Assembly: GCA_002471345.1 (NCBI GenBank)
Contig: DKPS01000198.1
Location: forward strand, 1 to 9,590
DNA length: 9,590 nucleotides
DNA from: Saprospiraceae bacterium UBA7328
GTDB lineage: Bacteria; Bacteroidota; Bacteroidia; Chitinophagales; Saprospiraceae
Reading direction: 5' to 3'
Part shown: positions 1 to 7,100 of the stretch, one piece after another
Numbering within the stretch: the first letter of the stretch is position 1
Layout of the letters: each line of letters opens with the position of its first letter
Notes under the pieces: generated by a model
The model's input: the letters and a program-made list of their open reading frames with translations, nothing else
What the model was told of the DNA's origin: nothing
Databases searched by the model: none
Translations under genes and position numbers: made by a program

Positions 1-42
1 ATTCTGCAAGGAGTTGAAAAATTGATAGGGACATCAGAATAA
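1..42 (+). CDS. 3' end of an unidentified upstream gene (partial)
   Basis: Frame 1 is open from the window edge and reads ILQGVEKLIGTSE before a TAA at 40-42. The next gene's ATG begins after a single base (position 43). Such tight spacing is typical of genes in one operon, so this is probably the C-terminus of another enzyme of the same cluster. Thirteen residues are too few to identify a family, and a chance open frame of this length is possible. The call rests mainly on the spacing. Confidence 0.45.
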   Translation: MLQGVEKLIGTSE

Positions 43-43
43 A

Positions 44-1738
44 ATGGATACACAAATACTTATAGCAGGAGGAGGCCCAGTTGGCTTAATGGTGGCTTTA
101 GAACTAAATAAGCAAGGTGTCAACGCTATTCTCATAGAGAAAAATCCAACTACTACTAAACATCCAAAAATGGATATCACGAATGGTCGTAGTATGGAAT
201 TATTCAGACGTTGGGGAGTCGCCAAAAAACTGAGAGACGTTGCTGTTTCTCAAGATCATGGTTTTAGTGTGATATGGGCTTCTAATGTTGCTGGGCATGA
301 ATTGGCACGTTTCGATTATCCTACCCCTAACGAATATCGATCAGCAGCCAAAGCTGCAAACGATGGCTCTCGCACATTAGAGCCAGCAATGAGAGTGTCT
401 CAAATATTAATCGAACCATGCCTAAAAGATCATTTAGAAAGTGATTGTCCTAATATTGATGTTCGATTCGGATGGAAATTGAAATCTTTTGCGCAAGACG
501 AGAAAGGGGTAACCGCTACAATAAAACATTACAAATCAGGTGAGGTGCAGCTAATTAGGTCGTTGTATTTAGCTGGATGTGAAGGTGCAGGAAGTATTTG
601 TAGAAAACAACTGAAAATTAGATATGATGAAGTCGATGTTTTTGGCTTGATTAAAAAAGTCAACATTTTTAGCCTGTTGGGTCATGCATTACGTGAAAAG
701 AGCAGAGGACAAAGTCAGCCTGATGGGCGCGTATATATGATTCATTTTACATCTCCTGAATTAGATTTTTTTGAAAGGTATGGGCATGCCTGGCATATTC
801 AATCCCCAAATGGGAGCACTGTTATTTCTCAAAATGATAAAGATACTTGGACTATGCATGTGCCTTTAGGGAAAGGTGAAGATGTAAGTAAAATAGATCC
901 TAAACAGAAACTATTTGAAATGATAGGAAAAGAGTTTGAGTGCACTGTCAATATTGCTAATGCATGGACACCACGGTTAAGTGTAATTGACAAATTTGGA
1001 GAAGGAAGAGTATGGATGGCAGGTGATGCTGTCAGGCAAGTAACCCCTGCAGGAGGATACGGAATGAATACTGGGGTTGGTGATGCAATGGCAATAGGTT
1101 GGACACTTGCTGCTGTAGTACAAGGCTGGGGTACACCTAAATTGTTAGATGCTTATGAAGCAGAAAGGCGCCCAGTTGCAATAAGAAATCGAGATGCTTC
1201 GGGTGAACATGTTTTAGTAAGATTAAAAGTGAACATAGCTATGAGAAATGCTATGTATGACCATAACACCAAAGGAGAAAAAGTAAGAAAGAAAATAGGA
1301 GAAACAATTTTAAACTTAGGAAACCTGGAAAATGAGGCAATTGGAATAGAAGCTGGTTACCGCTATAATAATTCTCCTACTATATGCTACCAAGATGCCG
1401 ATTCGCCTCCTGATTTTGAATGGGATAAAATAAATCCCAATACCAGTCCAGGATCCAGAGTACCTGCTATTTGGCTTGAAGATGGTAGGGCAATTCAGGA
1501 TTTATTAAGTGATCAGTTTACTTTGATTCGCTTTTCAGATATAGATATTACTGCATTAAAGGAAGTTGCTGAAAAGAGAAAAATTCCTTTAGCAATTTTA
1601 GATATCCGAGATACTCATGCAGCCGAGATTTATGAGAAGAATTTAGTTCTTGTTCGTCCAGATTTACATGTGGCTTGGCGTGGTGATACGGCTCCTAATA
1701 ATGGAGAAGAGATCTTAAATAAAGTTTTAGGGTATTAA
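44..1738 (+). CDS. FAD-dependent aromatic monooxygenase (PheA/TfdB family)
   Basis: Group A flavoprotein hydroxylase of 564 residues, the usual length for PheA/TfdB/MhpA-type enzymes. It should use NAD(P)H and O2 to put a hydroxyl on an aromatic ring in the cytoplasm. The N-terminal Rossmann fold carries GGGPVG at residues 9-14, ending in the ribose-binding acid E32. The second FAD/NADPH motif is GCEGAGS at 178-184, and the third is GRVWMAGDAV at 321-330 followed by GGYGMNTGVGDA at 337-348. YEAERRPVAIRN (371-382) is typical of the family. The C-terminal ~100 residues match the thioredoxin-like tail, with the family ending LVRPDLHVAWRG (536-547). Two oddities: the usual GCDG is GCEG (E180), and the usual GDAAH/GDAVH histidine is R331. 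It starts one base after an upstream stop codon and heads a run of ring-degradation-type genes. A tailoring hydroxylase for an aromatic polyketide is the main alternative. The substrate cannot be told. Confidence 0.92.
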   Translation: MDTQILIAGGGPVGLMVALELNKQGVNAILIEKNPTTTKHPKMDITNGRSMELFRRWGVAKKLRDVAVSQDHGFSVIWASNVAGHELARFDYPTPNEYRSAAKAANDGSRTLEPAMRVSQILIEPCLKDHLESDCPNIDVRFGWKLKSFAQDEKGVTATIKHYKSGEVQLIRSLYLAGCEGAGSICRKQLKIRYDEVDVFGLIKKVNIFSLLGHALREKSRGQSQPDGRVYMIHFTSPELDFFERYGHAWHIQSPNGSTVISQNDKDTWTMHVPLGKGEDVSKIDPKQKLFEMIGKEFECTVNIANAWTPRLSVIDKFGEGRVWMAGDAVRQVTPAGGYGMNTGVGDAMAIGWTLAAVVQGWGTPKLLDAYEAERRPVAIRNRDASGEHVLVRLKVNIAMRNAMYDHNTKGEKVRKKIGETILNLGNLENEAIGIEAGYRYNNSPTICYQDADSPPDFEWDKINPNTSPGSRVPAIWLEDGRAIQDLLSDQFTLIRFSDIDITALKEVAEKRKIPLAILDIRDTHAAEIYEKNLVLVRPDLHVAWRGDTAPNNGEEILNKVLGY

Positions 1739-1767
1739 AAAATTAAAAACAAAAAACCTTCTATAAT

Positions 1768-2724
1768 ATGGGACAATACATAGTAAAATATCAACAAGAC
1801 AACAAAGAAATCTGGGGGGTTAATAAAGGAGAGAAGGTATTCTCTTTGAAAAATCAGCCTGGATCTTTGGCTGATTTGATTCAAAAGAAAGAGGAATTTA
1901 CGCTTCAAAACAATCTCAATAAAAAGGGAATGTCTATGGAATCTTTAGATTTGCTAGCACCAGTAACACTGCCTTCAAAAGTCATATGCCAAGGATTAAA
2001 CTATGCTTCTCATCGAGCAGAAGCGGCATTGGTAGCTACATCTAAAAGTAATGTAATGTTTTCTAAGGATGATAGTTCGATTACTGGAGCAAACAATCCA
2101 ATCGTAAGGCCTTTGAATTGTGAGTGTTTGGATTACGAAGTAGAATTGGGGTTGGTCCTCGGTAAAGCCTTAGATCATTCAGTAGAGGTGACAGAAAACA
2201 ATCTTCACGAATATGTAGCAGGAATGGTTTTGGCAAATGATATGTCTCCACGTGATTTGCAATATAGAGATGATTATATGCAATGGTTTAAGGCTAAAAG
2301 CTGTAGAACTATGTTGCCATTAGGCCCTGTTTTGTACTTGATGGACAAGTCTGATTTTAAAGAATTATACGAATTGAAATTACAACTTTGGGTAAATGAC
2401 GAACTGCGTCAAGATGCTACCACTGATCAATTGATTTTCAAACCAGCTGCTACTTTAACAGAAATTTCATCATTTATGAACATGAATGTAGGTGATCTTC
2501 TTTTGACTGGCACACCAGGAGGAGTTATCGTAAAAGCACCTAGTAAATTCAAACAAGGACTAGCCACATGGCTCATGACCAATGAAAAGAAAGTGGCAAT
2601 CTTCAGAAAACAGAAAGCAACATACTTGCAAGATGGCGATGTCATAAAAGCTCAAATTAAATCAAATAATGGCAGCATTGATTTAGGCATTCAGACGAAT
2701 AGGATTGTCGCTTATAAATCTTAA
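1768..2724 (+). CDS. Fumarylacetoacetate hydrolase (FAH) family protein
   Basis: Cytoplasmic metal-dependent enzyme of 318 residues. The family includes fumarylacetoacetate and acylpyruvate hydrolases, 2-oxo-hept-ene-dioate decarboxylase/isomerases and 2-oxopentadienoate hydratases, which finish meta-cleavage routes. After a ~65-residue N-terminal domain come CQGLNYASHRAE (74-85) and LDYEVELGLV (121-130), where E124 and E126 are the usual Mg/Mn ligands. D158 in ANDMSPRDLQ is the third acid. MQWFKAKSC (171-179) carries the active-site lysine K177, and LLLTGTPGGV (244-253) closes the core. Where most members read GKSFDTF this one has AKSCRTM. About 25 extra, basic residues (roughly 256-285) lie between GTPGGV and the final LQDGDVIKAQI strand, a feature of a longer subfamily. 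It lies 29 bases behind the hydroxylase, so it probably acts on the ring-cleavage product made by its neighbours. Hydrolase versus decarboxylase versus hydratase cannot be decided. Confidence 0.92.
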   Translation: MGQYIVKYQQDNKEIWGVNKGEKVFSLKNQPGSLADLIQKKEEFTLQNNLNKKGMSMESLDLLAPVTLPSKVICQGLNYASHRAEAALVATSKSNVMFSKDDSSITGANNPIVRPLNCECLDYEVELGLVLGKALDHSVEVTENNLHEYVAGMVLANDMSPRDLQYRDDYMQWFKAKSCRTMLPLGPVLYLMDKSDFKELYELKLQLWVNDELRQDATTDQLIFKPAATLTEISSFMNMNVGDLLLTGTPGGVIVKAPSKFKQGLATWLMTNEKKVAIFRKQKATYLQDGDVIKAQIKSNNGSIDLGIQTNRIVAYKS

Positions 2725-2734
2725 AGAAGTGAAC

Positions 2735-2764
2735 TTTGATAGCAATGAAGGCTTGTTAGGTTTT
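2735..2764 (+). promoter_or_regulatory. Possible Bacteroidota-type promoter before the VOC pair
   Basis: TTTG at 2735-2738 and TAGGTTTT at 2757-2764 are 18 bases apart. This is close to the Bacteroidota sigma-ABfr pattern (-33 TTTG, -7 TAnnTTTG), with one mismatch in the -7 element. It would start transcription around 2770 and drive the two VOC genes independently of the hydroxylase. In AT-rich DNA such a match can arise by chance, and the -7 element lies inside the palindrome at 2751-2779, which may be the real reason for the sequence. Confidence 0.25.
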
Positions 2765-2779
2765 CAAAACCTGTCAGGT
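2751..2779 (+). repeat. REP-like extragenic palindrome
   Basis: The core AGGTTTT-C-AAAACCT (2758-2772) is a perfect 15-base palindrome around C2765. The arms extend to 2751-2779 with G:T pairs and one mismatch (2756/2774), so the RNA could fold into a long hairpin with almost no loop. It fills most of the only sizeable gap in the + strand cluster. No T-run follows (the next bases are CTCTACAAAAA), so it does not look like an intrinsic terminator. The AACCTGTCAGG-like arm resembles dispersed palindromes that I recall from Bacteroidota intergenic regions. That likeness is from memory and needs a genome search. Confidence 0.6.
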
Positions 2780-2798
2780 CTCTACAAAAATTAATAAT

Positions 2799-3230
2799 AT
2801 GAATAGAGAGGTAGTAAAATTTCAGCATCATGTATTTTATGTAACTGATTTGAAGAGGTCAAAAGACTTTTACATGGATTTATTCGATCTTCAATTTTCA
2901 GCATTAAATCATCCTGATAGTAGCGCTGCGATGAAACTGGCCAAACAGGAAATGCACTTTTTCAGCTTTGGACATTACCATCATGACATTTGCCTTGTCA
3001 AGCATCACGAATTGAAAATGGACAATGAATCATTATTACATTATACAATGGAAGTAGCAGATGCACATGATTTCGATCACATCTTGCAAAAATCAAAAAA
3101 GGAGAAAATTCAATTGAAAGAAGGGAGGATGCTAAAGTCTGCCAAATTCGAAAAAGGGTGGAAAGCATTCTGTATACAAGATCCTGATCATCACTGGATA
3201 GAAATTATTCATAAACCATCTAGAAATTAG
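2799..3230 (+). CDS. VOC-fold protein (glyoxalase / extradiol dioxygenase superfamily), single domain
   Basis: Small cytoplasmic protein of 143 residues, built of two beta-alpha-beta-beta-beta modules, the minimal VOC metal-binding unit. Module 1 starts at FQHHVFYVTDLKRSKDFYMDLF (broken here at residues 8-29) and ends at HHDICLV (61-67). Module 2 starts at LLHYTMEV (79-86) and ends at DPDHHWIEII (128-137). Candidate metal ligands at the expected places are H10 or H11, H81 and E135, the two-His-one-Glu set of type I extradiol dioxygenases. The tyrosine that sits ten residues before that Glu in catechol 2,3-dioxygenases is absent, and C125 is there instead. It is also rich in histidine around 58-70. 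It is followed after two bases by a second VOC gene, so the two are probably translated together. A ring-cleaving dioxygenase fits the hydroxylase and FAH neighbours, but an isomerase or lyase of the same fold is possible. Confidence 0.88.
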   Translation: MNREVVKFQHHVFYVTDLKRSKDFYMDLFDLQFSALNHPDSSAAMKLAKQEMHFFSFGHYHHDICLVKHHELKMDNESLLHYTMEVADAHDFDHILQKSKKEKIQLKEGRMLKSAKFEKGWKAFCIQDPDHHWIEIIHKPSRN

Positions 3231-3232
3231 CC

Positions 3233-3898
3233 ATGAGAGCCGAAAACTATATACCTCCTAATGTAATTCCTAAACCTTTACGAAAGATGGCCCCTCTTTT
3301 AAAGAAGCGATGGTTACGAAAATTGATACTCTTACCAAGTACGATTTCTGGAAAACGATTTTCTAATAAAACAGAGGATTATGGAGTGTTTAAACCATCC
3401 ATGATATCAAATTTGGATCAAATTTCTCTATATGTGAGGGATATTGAGAAAAGTAGAAAATGGTATGAAGATCTTGCAGGAATGACTCATAGCAGAACAT
3501 GTGAGAAAGAGCCCCATCCAATTAAAGAAGGTTTTCAGATAAAATGTTGCTATATGAATGCCAAGGACCATGAAGAGTGTGTGGTGTTTATAGAGGAATA
3601 TGATTTAGAAGGCAATGTCATAATTCCTTCCGGAATGAGTTTTTTTCATTTTGCTTTGGAAGTAGAAGGCAATAGTATGGAGGATGTGTTTGCTTTTGCA
3701 GAACAGGCCAACTCAAGAGGATTTGAGCAGAACTATGGGCCTGTGCGCCACAATGATTCTATTCCTCATGGTGATGGAGAGACAGGAGGAAATGTGGCCG
3801 TATACTTTTACGATCCAGATTATAATAATGTGGAGTTTTGCGGTGGAATGGACACTATAGATAACTATAAGGAAAGAGCAAAACAAATGAAAAAATAG
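3233..3898 (+). CDS. VOC-fold protein with N-terminal extension, catechol 2,3-dioxygenase-like
   Basis: Protein of 221 residues. Residues 1-58 are a basic, proline-containing extension (IPKPLRKMAPLLKKRW) with no recognised domain. Two VOC modules follow, beginning at LDQISLYVRD (61-70) and FFHFALEVEG (137-146). The second module holds YGPVRH (168-173) and YFYDPDYNNVEF (191-202), which resemble the GPGRHG and YxxDPxGxxxE stretches of catechol 2,3-dioxygenases. Y191 stands exactly ten residues before E201, as the catalytic Tyr does before the Glu ligand in XylE-type enzymes. The first metal ligand position is Q63 rather than His. Human glyoxalase I does use Gln at this place, so metal binding is not excluded. 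The ATG at 3233 is chosen because it sits two bases after the previous stop codon. M57, just before the VOC fold, is an alternative start that would remove the extension. Ring cleavage or a following isomerisation are the likely roles. Confidence 0.88.
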   Translation: MRAENYIPPNVIPKPLRKMAPLLKKRWLRKLILLPSTISGKRFSNKTEDYGVFKPSMISNLDQISLYVRDIEKSRKWYEDLAGMTHSRTCEKEPHPIKEGFQIKCCYMNAKDHEECVVFIEEYDLEGNVIIPSGMSFFHFALEVEGNSMEDVFAFAEQANSRGFEQNYGPVRHNDSIPHGDGETGGNVAVYFYDPDYNNVEFCGGMDTIDNYKERAKQMKK

Positions 3899-3900
3899 GA

Positions 3901-3961
3901 AGTCAATTTGGCGATCTAAGTTCTGTTCTTTAGTAGAAACACGAGCATAACCTATCTTCAT
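3901..3961 (-). pseudogene. Truncated serine recombinase (resolvase/invertase) N-terminus
   Basis: Read on the - strand from an ATG at 3961, the frame gives MKIG followed by YARVSTKEQNLDRQID, the signature N-terminus of small Tn3-resolvase/Hin-type serine recombinases. S9 in YARVS is the nucleophile, and R7 and Q13 are the usual conserved neighbours. Family members are about 180-200 residues long. Here the likeness stops at codon 20-22, where the frame runs into the end of the oppositely oriented VOC gene (stop codon at 3896-3898). The remaining ~60 residues of the 82-residue frame (3713-3900) are only the antisense of that gene and show no recombinase features. No product with catalytic and DNA-binding domains can be made. 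The fragment is the residue of a mobile element or inverting segment that once lay here. Confidence 0.8.
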
Positions 3962-4196
3962 AAGAGTAATATTTCGTTTATATGTCTAGTCACGCTCCGG
4001 CGTGAACCGATTTTCATAGTATTTGATTTTTGATGAATCAGATTGGTGATGATACAAGTGTAAGGCAACTCATCTAATTATTCAAAAAACACAATAGATT
4101 AATTTAACTGGTTTGTTTAACCAAAAAATTTTTGACTTTAACAGTATTGGAAGGGTAGGAGAGGAGTTAGATAAAACGAAGGTGATTATTAACTAC
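3962..4196. other. Gene-free stretch between convergent blocks, with resolvase upstream DNA
   Basis: These 235 bases carry no credible gene on either strand. The part next to 3961 would have been the upstream (possible recombination-site and promoter) region of the lost resolvase. It contains a GC-rich hairpin (3990-4005) that stands out from the AT-rich surroundings, and weak short inverted repeats at 4024-4040 and 4109-4123. A purine-rich patch (GGAAGGGTAGGAGAGGAG, 4149-4166) precedes the end of the helicase gene on the other strand. The + strand VOC gene and the - strand helicase gene converge here, so transcription from both sides should end in this stretch. No stem with a proper T-run was found. 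Confidence 0.6.
3990..4005. repeat. GC-rich inverted repeat (hairpin)
   Basis: TCACGC-TCCG-GCGTGA forms a perfect six-base-pair stem with a four-base loop. It is the most GC-rich spot in a very AT-rich spacer. It lies 29 bases beyond the ATG of the truncated resolvase, so it may belong to the resolvase's own element (a recombination or operator site). A terminator for the + strand genes is also possible, but only TTTT at 4011-4014 follows, after a gap. Confidence 0.5.
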
Positions 4197-7100
4197 TCAA
4201 CTCCCATGATTCAGTTTAAACATTTTACCTTCTAAAAGGAAGTATATGAACGATTGAATTACAGGCTTGCCAAATCCTTTTGTTAATAATTCTTTGTAAC
4301 AACTAATCTGACCTGAAAAAGATAGAGCCTTATTCTCATATGCCTTCTGATTAAATTCCCTAGTGGAGAATGTCTTGTGGTCTATGATTATAATACCTTT
4401 CTCAGTTTCTATACAAAGGTCAATTACAGCATTTATAATATTGCCTTTATCTGTGAATTCTGAAACAGGTAGCTCTTTATAAATCGATTTTATTTCATAC
4501 TTCTGATCAAGCCAATGGTAAAACTTATGTATAGAATGAGCTAATGATTGTGAATCAAGTTTATCAGACCACCCGAAGTCTGTCAGTCTTTCTTTAATAA
4601 ATGAGCCATAAGACTTTAATTCATTATTTAGATCAAATGCAGCCAATAGACTATGCATTAAGTTTCCAAAATCAGCATCATTTACTCCATCTCTATCAAA
4701 ATCTATTCGCTGATGTATCTCTATTATATCATCAATGGAAGCACCTACTATAGCGGGAAGACTAGATGGAGTAATTCTTAATGCATCATATACTTTGCGT
4801 CCTCCGACTTCTTTAAAATATCGTCTATCATGACCTTTATTGTAGGACTCCAAATCATTCTCCCTCATTATAGGCAATGACTCCTTCCTAATTTTTATTG
4901 GTTCATCCATCCATTTAAAAGCATCACTATGAAAGTCATTACTTAGCTTGGCTACATTTAGATTGGGGTTAATCAATTCAGGTACTACAAATTTGTCTTG
5001 AGCAGTACAGATATATAAATAGTCCTTGGCTCTGGTCGCTCCAACATAGAACAATCTCTTTTCTTCTTCAGTGGCCAGTTCTTGTGCTTGAATTTTTGAA
5101 GGACTTGGATCTACCAAAGAGTCATAAGCGTCGATATTAGTACTTCCATTAAATCCTTTTATGGAAAGTCTTATCTCACGATTGGCAAGTGGCTCTAATG
5201 CATTAAATTCATCTGCCTTTGATATGTTAACCCCATAAAACCTATCTTTTAAACTAAAATCTAAATCCCACATAAAGACCATAGACCATTCTAATCCTTT
5301 GCTTTGGTGGTAAGTCATCACCTTGATCGCATTGCCTGATTGTTCTCCACCCTTATCTTCACTGGATTTTGAAAGATCATTCATACACTCTAAAAACCCC
5401 AAATTCGTACAGGCTGACATAATCCTATTGCAGGTTTCTTGATAGTCGTTTGCATGTTTGAGTAGAGCATCAATATTTGCTAATCTCTGATTAATGTTTC
5501 CCCATGATGTGAATAATTCTGGAAGTCTAAAGAAACTTGCTAATTTCTCTATAGCTCTAACCGGTGATAGAAATTGAGTTTCAGTCCTAATACTATTTAA
5601 TCCTTCTACATAGTAATTATCCTCCTGCCACTCATAGGAATTATCAAATTGCAGTCTATCATTTATCATAGACGATTGGTCTCCATCGAATCTACTATAT
5701 AGTAATACCTCAGCTTTTGCCAAAGTATCATTTCGATGTACCATCAACTTCAGTAAGGCCAAGGTAAAAATGATTTCAGGTTCATCTATCAATCCATCTG
5801 TTGAGGTGGAAACTGGTATTCCAGCTTTGGAAAAATAAGAAGCAAACTCATTACAGGCTGCATTTGATCGACAAAGGATGGATATGTCACCATATTTAAT
5901 AGGACGATATGATTTTTCTTTTTTATCAAAAACTGGAAGCTCAGAATTTATGATATCCAATATCTTTAGTGTTAAGGTTTCTTTTTGTTTAAACTTATTC
6001 GCAATGTTACCTTTTTCAAGATTTAAAAACGTAACAGGATGTTTTAGTATATCTTCCTCATTAATAGCTCTATTAGTAATTTTCTTATCTGCTTGTGATA
6101 TCACCACTTCCTCTTTTTTCAAAGAGTTTGCAAATGATTCTACGAATACCGTATTTGCAAAATTTATCAGACTATTTCTTGACCGATAAGAATCGGAAAG
6201 TGTGGCCTTATTTTCAGTTGGGACTACATTAAGTACTCCTTGCATTAATTCTGGGTCAGCATCTCTAAATGAATAGATGGATTGTTTCGGGTCACCAACC
6301 CAAAGGTTCTTCTTAACCAATTGGGCTAGTTTAACGAATAACGACAATTGTAAAGGACTTACATCTTGGAATTCATCCACAACAACTAAATCGAAGTTAT
6401 TTGATAAGTAATCTACAACCTCAGTGTTATTTTCAATTAATTGGTGAAGTCGTGCTTCTTGGTCTGTAAAATCCAAAAGTCCCTTTTCATCTTTATAGGA
6501 TTGATATCGGTCCAATGCTTCTCCAGCATATTCGAATGTTTTTGTGATGTACGCCTTATAGTCATTCCTGTAGGCTGAATTGGCTAAAATGTTTGAAGTC
6601 AGTTCTTGAATAGCTTCGTGACTATCCTTTGAAAAATGTTTCTGTGCAATTTTTGGCTTATTCCAATTGATCCATTCTTGCCACTTAAAGTCGCCAGATT
6701 TATAATTTCTATATAGACTTTCTATGGCTACATAATCTCTTTTTTCTTTAGCACTCTTTAATTCATCAGTACGAATACTCTCAATCTCCCTTTTCATTAT
6801 TTCTAAGACCTCTTGCATTTTGGTATCGTGGTCATCTATTTTACCTTGAAACAGATCTAACATTTGACTTATGGAATTTGAAGCATAATCATTCAATTTG
6901 TTCTTATCCAAATCATTGAGTCTGAGTTTCGATATTATTGTTTGAATTTGTTCCAGATATGGCGGTGTCCTTACATTGAAACCTGATGATCCATCCAAAT
7001 ACAAATTTTTTGCTAACTCTAAATAATCTTCATCAATAATGCTCCCAAGAATCTCCCTCATAATGATCTTGGAATCATTCTCATCTAGGGTCTCTACTGC

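Noticed and set aside
2427..2645. 72-residue - strand frame inside the FAH gene
   Set aside because: It lies wholly antisense to a well-supported gene and shows no domain.
3713..3900. Remaining part of the 82-residue - strand frame downstream of the resolvase start
   Set aside because: It is the antisense of the second VOC gene and has no recombinase residues; only codons 1 to about 20-22 are meaningful.
4109..4123. TGGTT-loop-AACCA hairpin as terminator of the helicase gene
   Set aside because: The stem is only five pairs and AT-rich, and no T-run follows on the - strand.
5878..6189. + strand frame of 103 residues inside the helicase gene
   Set aside because: Antisense shadow of conserved helicase sequence; its hydrophobic stretches come from the opposite strand's composition.
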